A stretch of 64,000 nt of DNA from Lachnospiraceae bacterium (GCA_017465095.1 JAFTWX010000020.1:85956-149955), one strand, 5' to 3'. Shown: positions 1 to 9,855, counted from the first letter of the stretch. The notes: generated by a model from the sequence alone, not told the origin. Numbers and translations: made by a program.

Positions 1-1174
1 TGCCGATCTGTGCGCTCTTTTCGTTGAATTCTTTTTCACTCATGGCTTTTGTGAAGAATCCCTTTTCGCCGGCTACGCCTGCATCAATGACTTCCACATC
101 GCCGAATACTTCCTGTGCTTTCGCGAAATCAGCATCAGCCACACGGACGAAGAAACGTTTTACGGAGTCGTCCATGCTGGAAAGCTGCAAATCTTCCGAA
201 TCCCAGAAACAGAATACGGTCTTGCCGAGATGTTTCACACAGTCGATAATATCGGAAACAACTGCGCTGGCTGTCGGAAGCTTACCTGCTCCTGCACCGT
301 AGTACATGGTGTTGCCCAGTGTGTTGCCGTGAACAAGAATTCCGTTGAACACGTCATTTACGTTGTAAAGCGGATTGCTTGCGTTGATCATACAAGGTGT
401 TACCATGGCAAAGTACTTGCCGTCCACTTCTTTGCTCATAGCAAGAAGCTTGATGGCCCAGCCTGCTTTTTTCGCATATGTAAAATCTGTTGTTGTAATC
501 TTTGTGATACCTTCTGTGTAGATGTTTTCAAAATTGACATTCTTTCCGTATACAAGAGAAGAAAGAATTGCAATTTTACGGCAGGCATCGTATCCTTCCA
601 CGTCAGCTTCCGGATTGCGCTCTGCATAACCTTTTTCCTGTGCTTCTTTTAACACAACGTCAAAGTCGGAACCTTCTCTTTCCATTTTGGTGAGAATGTA
701 GTTGGTTGTTCCGTTTAAGATACCTGTGATTCCGTCCACGCGCTCCGGTGTAAGGGATGCGTTTAAAGGACGGATAATCGGAATACCGCCGCCGACACTG
801 GCCTCAAACATGTAGTTACATTTGTTGTCGCGGGCAATCTGAAGAAGCTCCGGACCGTGTTTTGCCACAAGCTCTTTGTTGGATGTACAAACGCTCTTTC
901 CGGATGAAAGTGCTCTCTTTGTAAATGTATATGCAGGTTCTACGCCTCCCATAGCCTCGGCAATTACCTGAACTTCCGGATCGTTTAAGATGACTTCCAC
1001 ATCATGCACCACAAGATTTTCATACGGGTCACCCGGGAAATCACGAAGATCAAGGATGTACTTTACATCGATTTCATCTCCCGCTTTTTTATTTACCATG
1101 TCCTGATTTGTCTTAATTACCTCCACAATACCGCTTCCTACGGTACCGTATCCTAATACTGCAACTTTTACCAT
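1..1174 (-). CDS. hom: homoserine dehydrogenase, 3' end cut by window edge
   Basis: Reduces aspartate semialdehyde to homoserine, the branch step to threonine and methionine. The reverse-strand reading frame opens with VKVAVLGYGTVGSGIVEVI, a Rossmann NAD(P)-binding start, and contains EAMGGVEPAYT of the homoserine dehydrogenase family. The C-terminal part (KRFFVRVADAD) looks like the regulatory ACT domain found in longer family members. 391 codons are inside the window and the stop lies beyond base 1, so only a few residues should be missing. ATG at 1174 has an AAGGAG site at 1184-1189 that lies inside the end of the upstream ACT gene, 5 bases away, so the two are cotranscribed. Confidence 0.93.
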   Translation of the reverse strand, partial: MVKVAVLGYGTVGSGIVEVIKTNQDMVNKKAGDEIDVKYILDLRDFPGDPYENLVVHDVEVILNDPEVQVIAEAMGGVEPAYTFTKRALSSGKSVCTSNKELVAKHGPELLQIARDNKCNYMFEASVGGGIPIIRPLNASLTPERVDGITGILNGTTNYILTKMEREGSDFDVVLKEAQEKGYAERNPEADVEGYDACRKIAILSSLVYGKNVNFENIYTEGITKITTTDFTYAKKAGWAIKLLAMSKEVDGKYFAMVTPCMINASNPLYNVNDVFNGILVHGNTLGNTMYYGAGAGKLPTASAVVSDIIDCVKHLGKTVFCFWDSEDLQLSSMDDSVKRFFVRVADADFAKAQEVFGDVEVIDAGVAGEKGFFTKAMSEKEFNEKSAQIG

Positions 1175-1179
1175 TTTTT

Positions 1180-1623
1180 CTACTCCTTAGCTATTATTTT
1201 CACGTAGTGAACGCCTTTTTGCTGCTCCATGGCATCGACCATCTTTGATACATCCCCCGTTGTCGGAAGAACCTGTACACTGATGGAAAGCGATGCAACA
1301 CCGTTGATCGGTATACTCTGATGGATGGTCAGTATGTTCGCTCCGAACGTTGCGATTGTTTTCAGCACGTCCGAGAGAAGCCCCGGCTCGTCATCCATCT
1401 GGAACGTCAGCGTAATCGTCGTACCTGTCGCTGTGTCGTGGAACGGGAAGATGTCTTCTTTATATTTATAGAAAGAACTCCGGCTGATTCCCACCCGGTC
1501 GACGGCTTCCTGTACGGAAATGTTCCGCCCCGAATCAATCAGACGCTTCGCCTCCACCACCTTGAGCAGCACCTCCGGCAACGCTTTCTGCTTCACCACG
1601 AAATATTCGGTCGTCTGTTTCAT
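1180..1623 (-). CDS. ACT domain-containing protein, PheB-like (UPF0735 family)
   Basis: 147 residues, the usual length of the PheB/UPF0735 family often found directly upstream of hom in Clostridia and Bacilli. Residues about 1-65 contain a helix-turn-helix-like stretch (VQEAVDRVGISRSSFYKYK) and residues about 70-145 form an ACT domain (DEPGLLSDVLKTIATFGANI), a fold that binds amino acids. The likely role is sensing or modulating aromatic or threonine-branch amino-acid synthesis; the ligand is not known from sequence. It is first gene of a two-gene operon with hom and carries hom's ribosome site in its last codons. Confidence 0.85.
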   Translation of the reverse strand: MKQTTEYFVVKQKALPEVLLKVVEAKRLIDSGRNISVQEAVDRVGISRSSFYKYKEDIFPFHDTATGTTITLTFQMDDEPGLLSDVLKTIATFGANILTIHQSIPINGVASLSISVQVLPTTGDVSKMVDAMEQQKGVHYVKIIAKE

Positions 1624-1705
1624 TTTTTCACCTCATGTCTGCGGTATAAAAACAGTTGTCTTTTGTTGTGCGCCGCTCGCGCACACTTGTGTGTCACCGA
1701 AAGAT

Positions 1706-1734
1706 ATGATAGCATAATTACCAAATATAAGCAA
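1706..1734 (-). promoter_or_regulatory. probable sigma-A promoter of the ACT-hom operon
   Basis: On the minus strand TTGCTT (1734-1729), a 17-base spacer, then TATCAT (1711-1706). The roughly 75-base leader contains a short perfect inverted repeat (1667-1673 with 1679-1685, loop of 5) without a U-tract, so it is not an obvious terminator. Confidence 0.55.
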
Positions 1735-1815
1735 GGGAATTTGTGTACTTTTATAGGTACAAAAGCATCTGTATAAAGTGATAAAATAATAGCAATTGTG
1801 AAAAGAGGTCATGAC

Positions 1816-3810
1816 ATGAAAAAAAGAGCAAAAGACAAACGAATTAAAAAACTGAAAAAAAGCCGGATTCTTCCGTCCTTTCTCGGATTGATTTTTCTGA
1901 TTTTTGTTTTTACGGTTTTTCTTGCAGTTATCACTACACTTACGGTACTCAGCACTGTTTATACAAAAATGGATCAGAGTTATCTGAGCGCAGAGCGTGT
2001 TGCCTCGGCATATACAAATATTTCCGACAGCAAGCTGGAGGAAACCTGTGATAAGATTGACTCCTATCTCAATCTTTCCTCCGATGTTTCTTCCGTCTGC
2101 ATTCTGTCAAAAGACGCCAAAACTTTGTGGAGCAGCTCCGAAAAGCAGCCAAACATCAAGGACGCCTCTGTCTTTTCCATGACACAAAACGGAAAAACCC
2201 GCAGCTATAAAATCGTTGTGGAAGAAGACGACCAGAATGTGTTTGTCTTTGATGAAGGCGAACTCGGCATCGATCCGGAACTTTTTAACCGTTTGGATTT
2301 AAGCGTACTGAGAAAAGAGGAATATTCCTCTTTTGATCATACAAGCATTCTTCATGCCAAGCTTTGGTATGTGATTCCGGCCGGAAATTATCAGGTATGC
2401 GTCTTGAGCAACATCAATGTGTACGCCACGGAGCTTGTCTTCGTCGTCACTGTGCTCGGAACCTTCATTGCGATGCTGGTTATTTTCTGCATCTACTATC
2501 TGGTTTCTTTCATTTTTGTCGTAGCCGACCAGCACAAAATTACAAAGGTAATTTACACCGACATGGTAACCGGCGGAAGCAACTGGCTTCATTTTACAAC
2601 CTACAGCACAAAATTATTGAAGCGCAACAGAAACAGTCGCAAAAAATATGCGGTTGTACATCTGCGCATGCGCAAATACCAAAGCTTCTGTACCTGCTTC
2701 GGCGTACGTGACGGCGAGGAGCTTTTGGAACGGTTTTATCATGCGCTCCGCAAAATGATCCGCAGCAAAGAGCAAATGGCTTACAAGGAAAATGCGGATT
2801 TTGCACTCTTACTTCAATATGAAAACGAGGAAGCTCTGACAGAGCATCTTACCAAAATCGAAGCTTCCGTCAGCCAGGTTCTCCCGAATATGAAATTACA
2901 TTTCTGCTTCGGAGTCTGTCTCCCGGAAAAAGGAGAAACGGATGTTGAAATTCTTTACAACAACGCATACATTGCAAGAGAGCTTTTAGGCGAGGATGCT
3001 GAAAAACACATTGCATTCTTCAACGAAGAGATGAACAAACAGCACATGTGGGAACACAAGGTGGAGGATGACATGGAACGCGCCCTTGTAAACAAAGAGT
3101 TCCGGGTGTATCTGCAGCCGAAAATCAGTACAAGAGGCGAAGAGCTCGGCGGTGCGGAGGCTCTGGTACGCTGGATTCATCCGACGGAAGGTTTCATCCC
3201 GCCAAACCGCTTCATTCCTATTTTTGAGAAAAACGGTTTTATCTTAAAACTGGATGATTATATGTTGGAAGAAATTGCCCGCAAACAGTCACAATGGATT
3301 TCCGAAGGCCGGAAGGTTGTTCCGATTTCCGTCAACATATCCCGTGCACATTTCACCCGCGAGGATCTGGCAGAGCACATTTGCAGCATTGTGGACAAAT
3401 ATCAGGTTCCGCACAATGTCATTGAGCTGGAGCTGACGGAAAGCGCATTCTTTGATGACAAGCAGGTGCTTTTAAATACCGTCAAGCAGCTCCGTGACCA
3501 CGGATTTCCGGTTTCCATGGACGACTTCGGTGCCGGCTACTCTTCCCTGAATTCGCTCAAGGAAATGCCGATTGACGTGCTGAAAATCGACGCCGATTTC
3601 TTCCGCGGAATCGATTCCCTGGACCGCGGAATGCTCATTGTTTCCGATGTGATCGGACTTGCCAAAAAATTAAATATGAAAATTGTTGCAGAAGGCATTG
3701 AAAGCCGCGATCAGGTAGACTTTTTAATCTCACAGGAATGTGACCTGATCCAGGGATATTACTATGCAAAGCCGATGCCGATTGATGAATTTGAAGAAGC
3801 ATACAAATAA
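1816..3810 (+). CDS. membrane c-di-GMP phosphodiesterase: degenerate GGDEF plus EAL domain
   Basis: Predicted to hydrolyse cyclic di-GMP at the inner face of the membrane. Two membrane segments (about residues 19-45 and 209-236) flank an extracytoplasmic sensor region. Residues about 245-395 resemble a GGDEF domain but the signature is replaced by ENADF (AYKENADFALLL), so cyclase activity is not expected. Residues about 405-660 are an EAL domain with intact EALVRW (Glu448), VNIS, ELTES, DDFGAGYSSL, KIDADFF, AEGIE and QGYYYAKP motifs, indicating an active phosphodiesterase. ATG 1816 follows AAAGAGGT at 1802-1809; an in-frame GTG at 1798 lacks a ribosome site. It is monocistronic, ending at a strong terminator. 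Confidence 0.92.
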   Translation: MKKRAKDKRIKKLKKSRILPSFLGLIFLIFVFTVFLAVITTLTVLSTVYTKMDQSYLSAERVASAYTNISDSKLEETCDKIDSYLNLSSDVSSVCILSKDAKTLWSSSEKQPNIKDASVFSMTQNGKTRSYKIVVEEDDQNVFVFDEGELGIDPELFNRLDLSVLRKEEYSSFDHTSILHAKLWYVIPAGNYQVCVLSNINVYATELVFVVTVLGTFIAMLVIFCIYYLVSFIFVVADQHKITKVIYTDMVTGGSNWLHFTTYSTKLLKRNRNSRKKYAVVHLRMRKYQSFCTCFGVRDGEELLERFYHALRKMIRSKEQMAYKENADFALLLQYENEEALTEHLTKIEASVSQVLPNMKLHFCFGVCLPEKGETDVEILYNNAYIARELLGEDAEKHIAFFNEEMNKQHMWEHKVEDDMERALVNKEFRVYLQPKISTRGEELGGAEALVRWIHPTEGFIPPNRFIPIFEKNGFILKLDDYMLEEIARKQSQWISEGRKVVPISVNISRAHFTREDLAEHICSIVDKYQVPHNVIELELTESAFFDDKQVLLNTVKQLRDHGFPVSMDDFGAGYSSLNSLKEMPIDVLKIDADFFRGIDSLDRGMLIVSDVIGLAKKLNMKIVAEGIESRDQVDFLISQECDLIQGYYYAKPMPIDEFEEAYK

Positions 3811-3827
3811 AAACTGTACATGATAAG

Positions 3828-3870
3828 AGGAGCTGTTGCATCTATTTTGCAACAGCTCCTAATTTCTTTT
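3828..3870 (+). terminator. intrinsic terminator after the EAL gene
   Basis: Perfect 13-bp stem (3828-3840 with 3848-3860, 7-base loop) followed by a T-rich run. Confidence 0.85.
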
Positions 3871-3973
3871 CCGGCAACAATACAGATATTTCCGCGACTC
3901 TACCAACAGTCGGTTGCCCATATGCAACTATTATGTTAGTTTAGGATTACGGAAAATGATTGAGGTAACGCAT

Positions 3974-4564
3974 ATGGATAAAGAAAAACTCGGGCTGTTT
4001 GTATCCCGGCTTCGAAAAGAACAAAATATGACCCAAAAAGAGTTGGCCGAAAGGCTCGGCGTCACAGACAAGGCGGTTTCAAAATGGGAACGCGGTCTCA
4101 GCTTCCCTGACATCTCCCTGTTAGAACCGCTGGCAGACACATTTGATGTCAGCGTCATGGAACTTCTGCAGGGAAAACGTATGCCGAAAGAAGAAACGAT
4201 TTCTGTTGAATTGGCGCAGGAAGTGCTGGATGATTCCCTTCGCATATCTGACCGCGAAATTCAACGAAAGCATGTGATAAGCAAATCCATCATTCTTTTA
4301 TGCTGTGTTTCGCTTATGCTTTTGATTTCCATCATATTAAATATTATCAACCTCTCCGTTTCTCCCGACTCCGGTACATACACCCCGGACCTTTCAAGCG
4401 AGGCCTATGAAACCACTCTGACCGGTGAAAACGAAGAGATTTTCACAAACCCGGAACACGCCCTGGAACAGATAACAGAGGATGTGCAAAGTTTTGATTC
4501 CGAAGAGTGGAATTATTTGATAAAAATTTTAAGCAACACGTATAAGGAGGTGACCGCAGAATGA
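3974..4564 (+). CDS. membrane-anchored XRE-family transcriptional regulator
   Basis: An XRE helix-turn-helix (LGLFVSRLRKEQNMTQKELAERLG, residues about 4-60, with TDKAVSKWERG recognition region) is followed by a linker, one membrane segment (about 94-117) and an extracytoplasmic tail of about 65 residues. This layout suggests that an outside signal or partner affects DNA binding. ATG 3974 has GAGGT at 3962-3966; an in-frame ATG at 3914 has no ribosome site. The stop overlaps the next ATG by 4 bases (ATGA), so it is coupled to the acyltransferase genes. A small dyad GTTGC/GCAAC at about 3912-3927 could be an operator. Confidence 0.85.
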   Translation: MDKEKLGLFVSRLRKEQNMTQKELAERLGVTDKAVSKWERGLSFPDISLLEPLADTFDVSVMELLQGKRMPKEETISVELAQEVLDDSLRISDREIQRKHVISKSIILLCCVSLMLLISIILNIINLSVSPDSGTYTPDLSSEAYETTLTGENEEIFTNPEHALEQITEDVQSFDSEEWNYLIKILSNTYKEVTAE

Positions 4565-5688
4565 ATTTCTTAAATATTTTCTTTGTTTTAATATCCCTGC
4601 TTCTTCTGTTGCCGGGCTTAAAACTTGCAAAAAGAAATGAATTTTCAGAACATCCTTTTTCCCTGAACATAACGAAAGGGGTGGCCGGTTATTTCGCTTT
4701 TTGCGTGCTGATTCATCAGATTGTAAATGTATTCCGGTTGCTTCCGGCTTACGAAGGTGAGCTTATTATACTGGAACATATCGGCGTTCTTCTGGTAGGT
4801 TTCTTTTTTCTGTTCTCCGGTTACGGACTGATTGTCAGCTATGAAGAAAAAGAGAACTATTTAAAAACCTTTCTTTTCCGAAGAGTTTGTACGGTACTGC
4901 TTCCTTTCTTTCTTTGCAACTACGCATATATGACTGCTTCGTTGCTTTTAGGTAACCGATTTTCCATGAAGGAGCTTCTGCTTGCATTTTTCGGTGTTAT
5001 TTTGCTCAATGACCATATGTGGTTTGCCGTGGAAATCATGTTGCTTTATCTGGCATTTTATATCATCTTCCGCTTTGTCGGCAGAGAGAATTTGAAATAT
5101 GCAGCCATGGGAACCGTTGTTTTGGCAGCGATTACCATAAGCTTCCTCCTTGGCCATGACTATAACGAAACCGGAATTCAGGTAAACTGGTTCCACGGCG
5201 AATGGTGGTACAACACAACCTTTTTATTCTTCCTCGGCATGTTACTTGCCAAACACAGGGAAAGGGTTCTTCCATTCGCGCAGCGTTGTTACAAACGTCT
5301 TCTTGCCGGCTCGGCAGTTGCCTTTGTCTTACTTTGGAATGCAACGGAATATATGCTTCTTCATTATGGTTACTGGACAGAAACGGAGTTTAGCAAAGGA
5401 TATGCCGACAAACTGATGACGCTGGCTGTGCAGCTTCCGATGGTAATTGCTTTTGAAACGCTGCTTTTGCTCATCCTTATGAAAGTCCATATCCATAACA
5501 GGATATTAAAGTTTTTAGGGAAAATTTCTTTGGAACTGATTCTTTTGGAAAATGTGTTTATCTTATATTTTGCAGAGTGGATTCTGCGTGACTTACGGAT
5601 TTTTGTCCTTTTTGTCTTGACTGCCACCCTGATTTTTGCAACCATAATTAATAAAATAAAACTATTTGTTTTAGAAAAGAAAGAATAG
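4561..5688 (+). CDS. membrane acyltransferase (acyltransferase-3 family)
   Basis: 375 residues, about ten membrane helices. Family signs are the N-terminal VLIHQIVN (conserved His region), GVLLVGFFFLFSGYGL, and DHMWFAVEIMLLYLAFY. Such enzymes O-acylate cell-surface sugars or lipids using a cytoplasmic acyl donor; the acceptor here is unknown. It is clearly a tandem paralogue of the acyltransferase part of the next gene (shared HGEWWYN, HYGYWTET, GYADK.MTL and LGKISLEL blocks). The C-terminal YLIH-type motif of the paralogue is replaced by ILLEN here. It overlaps the regulator by 4 bases and is 9 bases from the next gene. Confidence 0.85.
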   Translation: MNFLNIFFVLISLLLLLPGLKLAKRNEFSEHPFSLNITKGVAGYFAFCVLIHQIVNVFRLLPAYEGELIILEHIGVLLVGFFFLFSGYGLIVSYEEKENYLKTFLFRRVCTVLLPFFLCNYAYMTASLLLGNRFSMKELLLAFFGVILLNDHMWFAVEIMLLYLAFYIIFRFVGRENLKYAAMGTVVLAAITISFLLGHDYNETGIQVNWFHGEWWYNTTFLFFLGMLLAKHRERVLPFAQRCYKRLLAGSAVAFVLLWNATEYMLLHYGYWTETEFSKGYADKLMTLAVQLPMVIAFETLLLLILMKVHIHNRILKFLGKISLELILLENVFILYFAEWILRDLRIFVLFVLTATLIFATIINKIKLFVLEKKE

Positions 5689-5697
5689 GTAATCTAG

Positions 5698-8472
5698 ATG
5701 AAAATACCGTTTAAATGGAATACACATACTGTCCTTTTGCTCCTTGTGATATCGGTGCTCTCCGTTGCACTCACCGGAAATGTAGCGGGCAACAAGGAGG
5801 AAGCCTCCAAACACGGAAAGACCGTTTATGCCGGTCGAAAAACGATTACATATGTCAAAGATGCCGACATTTCCTTTGAAACCGACCGGAAATGGACACG
5901 TTTTTTTAAGGATAACAAAAAAGGGCTTCGGAGCGAGATGGAGAAATTGGGCGTCTCTTTCCTACTTATCGATGATAGCTGGCAAAACTTTCTCGAGCTG
6001 TACGTTTCGGATACCGGCGATGTTCCTGTCGCCTTTTCAAACCCGGATAACACAGACCCTGCCAATTACAATCTGATCGGCCGGGAGGAAGTCATCCTGG
6101 GGGATATCACTTTCGAAAAGGAAATCACTTCTTATTCCGAGGAACTCCACCGTGATTATGCACTTTATACGAAATACACCACTGTCATCGGCGACAAACA
6201 TCTGTTTCTGAACTGCTACCACTATGATGTGGAAGCCTTTGACACAGAAGCGCAGCTGAAGGCACTGGATATCCAAATGCTTCCGGTTCTGAAAAGCATT
6301 TCATCCGGAAATGCAACCGCCGGCGTGAAGGAGCCGAAAAAGACATTTCTGGATGTGGCAAAAAAATTCAGTTTTTCCATATGGGTTCTCATTCTTCCGC
6401 TGGGATATATCCTTCTTTGCGGAATGAAAATCAAGGATGAAGACTATATTCCGAGCGCCAAAGAGATGCGTATGTTGGAGCACGGAGAAATCGATGAAAG
6501 CGAAATTTACGGTGCGTGGCAAAAGGATCCTCTCAGTTTAAAACAGTCTAAAGCGCTGCTTGGTTTTTTCGCCGTTCTAATCGTCATGCATCATCTGGTG
6601 CAAACCGTCGGTGCCGAAAATGCGAGTATCTTTAAGGTTCTGGAAAACTTCGGCGTTTGTCTTGTCGGTGCTTTCTTCTTCTACTCCGGTTACGGACTGA
6701 TGAAAAGCACACTGGAAAAGGAAGGATACCTGAAAGGCTTTTTCAAGAAGCGTTTCCCTACCATCCTGATTCCGTTTTATTTATGTACCTTTGTTTTCCT
6801 CCTTGTGGATATCTGCATGGGAAAACACTACAAACTCAAAGAGTGGGCCGGATATTTGACCGGATGGATTTTGCGCAACACTCACATGTGGTATATTGTC
6901 GAGATTGCCTTTTTATACCTTGCCTTTTATCTTTGTATGCGCTTTATCAAAAACCGGAAAATCGCCGTGGGCTGCATGTTTCTTTTCCTTTGCCTGCTGA
7001 CCGCCGGAAGCCTCCTGCTCTGTCACGGCAATTACTGGTTCCAGGGCGAATGGTGGTACAATTCCACACTGATTTTCTTCTTCGGAATTGTCGTTGCCTT
7101 GAAAGAAACAGAGTTTTTGGATTTTTGTAAAAAATACTACGTTTTACTATGCGCCGGATGTCTCATCGGCTTTAGTGCCTTTACACAACTGAACGGCTAT
7201 ATGCTGGCAAACCACGGTTACTGGACAGAAACTGCGGTCAATCCCGGATATGCAGACAAATTCCTGACGCTGGGTCCGCAGCTGACCATGACATTTTTCT
7301 TTGTCTGTCTGCTGCTTCTGATTTCCTTAAAATGCCGTTTTGAAAACCGGGTTCTGGATTTTCTCGGAAAAATTTCACTGGAACTTTATCTGATCCACAA
7401 CCTGTTTATCATGCATCTCGGAATGATTTCCGGCGTCGGTCTCTTTGTCGTATGCGTGCTTGTCTGTTCCATCCTGGCTGCGAGCCTGCTGCACGAAATT
7501 ATTACCTTTGTACTTTGTAAAATAAATAAACGGCCCCTTCCGAAAAAAACGGATATCCGGCCGGCTGTAAAAGCATATTTCCAAAAGAAAAAAGCAGACG
7601 TCAGAGTCTGCATCCGATACGTGCGACGACATCCGAAGACAGTAAGAACCATTCTGCTCCGGAGTTTCATCTGTATTTTGCTCTGCCTGGCAGCGCTTTA
7701 CCCGATCGGTATTATGCTGGTCAATTCCACACGTACTGCTTACAGCCTGATACATCGCGGATTTACCCTGATTCCGGAAGGAAAGTTTTTGGAAAACTAC
7801 AGCAATGTTATGATGGCGGAAAGCTATTCGCCGTGTCCGATTTCCAAGGCCATGATATATTCTCTCATTGTTTCACTCTCTTCCGGTGCGCTTGCCGTTT
7901 ATTTCGGAAGTATGTGTGCATACGGCTTTGAGATGTTCCGTTTCCGCGGCAGAAAAACGCTTTGGAAAATTGTCATCGCGGCGATGATGTTTTCACAGAT
8001 TTCCACTTCCGTCGGTTTCTTTAAGCTGTCGCTGAATCTTGGGCTTTTAAACACACTTGTTCCACTGATCCTGCCGGCTGTTGCAACACCTGCGACTGCT
8101 TATTTTATGCGTATGTATCTAAAGATGATTCCTCTGCAAAGCATTGTGGAAGCGGCCCGAATCGACGGATGCAAAGAACTGCAGATTTTCCACCGGATGA
8201 TACTGCCATCCATCAAACCGGCTCTGTGTCTGCAGTTTATATTTACTTTTACCGCCTCATGGAACAACGGTTTTATGCACAGTCTGATTCTTATTATGCC
8301 GGAAGTGCGGACCATCGCAACGCTTATGGATGGAGCGCCTCCGCGCGGTTCGTCCGGAAGCCCGGAAATGTATGTGTCGATGATCCTGTTTACCCTTCCG
8401 ACACTGATTGTATATCTTTTCTTTTCCAAAAGCATTGTTTCCCGCATTGTGCTGGGAGGCGTGAAGGAATAG
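5698..8472 (+). CDS. fusion protein: extracytoplasmic domain, acyltransferase-3, MalG-type ABC permease
   Basis: 924 residues in one uninterrupted frame. Residues 8-28 are a signal anchor; about 30-225 an extracytoplasmic domain I do not recognise; about 228-246 a membrane helix; about 278-600 an acyltransferase-3 domain (IVMHHLVQ, GVCLVGAFFFYSGYGL, YLIHNLF) paralogous to the preceding gene; about 605-648 a basic linker; about 650-920 a complete carbohydrate ABC permease (MetI/MalG) domain with the ATPase-coupling loop EAARIDGCKELQIF (about residue 818) and LPSIKPAL. I know of no standard family with this order. No partner permease, binding protein or ATPase is adjacent, so transport function is uncertain. 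The ATG lies 9 bases after the previous stop with a weak AGGT site, implying coupling. Confidence 0.85.
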   Translation: MKIPFKWNTHTVLLLLVISVLSVALTGNVAGNKEEASKHGKTVYAGRKTITYVKDADISFETDRKWTRFFKDNKKGLRSEMEKLGVSFLLIDDSWQNFLELYVSDTGDVPVAFSNPDNTDPANYNLIGREEVILGDITFEKEITSYSEELHRDYALYTKYTTVIGDKHLFLNCYHYDVEAFDTEAQLKALDIQMLPVLKSISSGNATAGVKEPKKTFLDVAKKFSFSIWVLILPLGYILLCGMKIKDEDYIPSAKEMRMLEHGEIDESEIYGAWQKDPLSLKQSKALLGFFAVLIVMHHLVQTVGAENASIFKVLENFGVCLVGAFFFYSGYGLMKSTLEKEGYLKGFFKKRFPTILIPFYLCTFVFLLVDICMGKHYKLKEWAGYLTGWILRNTHMWYIVEIAFLYLAFYLCMRFIKNRKIAVGCMFLFLCLLTAGSLLLCHGNYWFQGEWWYNSTLIFFFGIVVALKETEFLDFCKKYYVLLCAGCLIGFSAFTQLNGYMLANHGYWTETAVNPGYADKFLTLGPQLTMTFFFVCLLLLISLKCRFENRVLDFLGKISLELYLIHNLFIMHLGMISGVGLFVVCVLVCSILAASLLHEIITFVLCKINKRPLPKKTDIRPAVKAYFQKKKADVRVCIRYVRRHPKTVRTILLRSFICILLCLAALYPIGIMLVNSTRTAYSLIHRGFTLIPEGKFLENYSNVMMAESYSPCPISKAMIYSLIVSLSSGALAVYFGSMCAYGFEMFRFRGRKTLWKIVIAAMMFSQISTSVGFFKLSLNLGLLNTLVPLILPAVATPATAYFMRMYLKMIPLQSIVEAARIDGCKELQIFHRMILPSIKPALCLQFIFTFTASWNNGFMHSLILIMPEVRTIATLMDGAPPRGSSGSPEMYVSMILFTLPTLIVYLFFSKSIVSRIVLGGVKE

Positions 8473-8490
8473 CCGAAAATTTTAGCAACA

Positions 8491-8530
8491 AAAAAAAGGA
8501 ATATCTGCGAAAGATATTCCTTTTTTTTTC
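8491..8530. terminator. bidirectional intrinsic terminator
   Basis: A 9-bp GC-containing stem (8498-8506 with 8512-8520) is extended by A and T tracts on both sides. It serves the fusion gene on the plus strand and glyA on the minus strand. Confidence 0.88.
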
Positions 8531-8547
8531 TGTTATATTATCAGATT

Positions 8548-9786
8548 TTAGTTCAGCGGATATTTCTTTGTGAGTTCAGCCACGATAGCTGCTGCCTCTG
8601 CACATTTCTCCTCGCCGCCTTTGATTACGAGTGCAATTGCCTCTGCAATCTTATCCATATCTTCTGTGTTCATACCACGTGAAGTTACAGCCGGTGTTCC
8701 GAGACGGATACCGCTTGTCACGAACGGTGACTTCGGATCGTTCGGGATTGTGTTCTTGTTGGCTGTAATGTGCGCCTGGTCAAGAAGCTTCTCAACAGCC
8801 TTTCCTGTCAAATCAAAGTTTGTAAGGTCGATGAGCATCAGGTGGTTGTCTGTACCGCCGGATACAATCTTGATACCTCTGTCCATAAGGCCTTTGGAAA
8901 GAGCCTGTGCGTTGTCGATCACTGCTTTTCCGTAAGCTTTGAACTCATCGGAAAGTGCCTCTTTGAAACATACAGCTTTTGCAGCGATTACGTGCATAAG
9001 AGGTCCGCCCTGGATACCCGGGAAGATAGCTTTGTTAAAGTTGAATTTATCTGCTGCTTCCTGATTGCAGAGAATGAGTCCTCCACGAGGTCCGCGGAGT
9101 GTCTTATGTGTAGTTGTCGTAACAACGTCTGCATAAGGAATCGGGCTTTCATGCTGGCCTGTTGCAACGAGACCTGCGATGTGAGCCATGTCTACCATGA
9201 GAACTGCACCGACTTCGTCAGCAATCTCACGGAATTTCTTGAAATCAATTTTTCTTGCGTAAGCAGATGCACCTGCGATAATCATTTTCGGTTTGCATTC
9301 AAGTGCGATCTCTCTTACTTTATCATAGTCGATGAAACCGTCATCGTTTACACCGTAAGGTACGCAGTTGTAATATTTACCTGACATATTTACCGGTGAA
9401 CCGTGTGATAAATGTCCGCCGTGGTCAAGGTTCATACCCATATATGTATCTCCCGGCTCCATTACGGCAAAGAATACTGCCATATTAGCCTGTGCACCTG
9501 AATGCGGCTGAACGTTTGCATAATCACAACCAAACAGTTCTTTGGCTCTGTCTCTTGCAAGATCTTCCACTACGTCCACGCAGTCACAACCGCCGTAATA
9601 ACGTTTTGCCGGATATCCTTCTGCATATTTGTTGGTCAGCGGGCTTCCCATAGCCGCCATTACTGCCTTGCTTACCCAGTTTTCGGAAGCGATAAGCTCG
9701 ATATGGTCATTCTGTCTTGCCTGCTCCGCCTCAATCGCCTGCGCGATTTCCGGGTCTACGTTTCTTACTTCATCTAAAGAATACAT
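8548..9786 (-). CDS. glyA: serine hydroxymethyltransferase
   Basis: PLP enzyme that interconverts serine and glycine and charges tetrahydrofolate with a one-carbon unit. 412 residues, full length for the family. It shows [10 protein letters not shown] near the N-terminus, the catalytic-lysine block [14 protein letters not shown] (about residues 220-233), and [14 protein letters not shown] 9786 is preceded by GGGAGGTAC. It is monocistronic, with its own promoter and terminator. Confidence 0.97.
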   Translation of the reverse strand: MYSLDEVRNVDPEIAQAIEAEQARQNDHIELIASENWVSKAVMAAMGSPLTNKYAEGYPAKRYYGGCDCVDVVEDLARDRAKELFGCDYANVQPHSGAQANMAVFFAVMEPGDTYMGMNLDHGGHLSHGSPVNMSGKYYNCVPYGVNDDGFIDYDKVREIALECKPKMIIAGASAYARKIDFKKFREIADEVGAVLMVDMAHIAGLVATGQHESPIPYADVVTTTTHKTLRGPRGGLILCNQEAADKFNFNKAIFPGIQGGPLMHVIAAKAVCFKEALSDEFKAYGKAVIDNAQALSKGLMDRGIKIVSGGTDNHLMLIDLTNFDLTGKAVEKLLDQAHITANKNTIPNDPKSPFVTSGIRLGTPAVTSRGMNTEDMDKIAEAIALVIKGGEEKCAEAAAIVAELTKKYPLN

Positions 9787-9855
9787 ATTTGTACCTCCCG
9801 TATATGTTTAAAATTTATCTGCATGCATTTCTCTCATACATACACCTTGTCCGAA

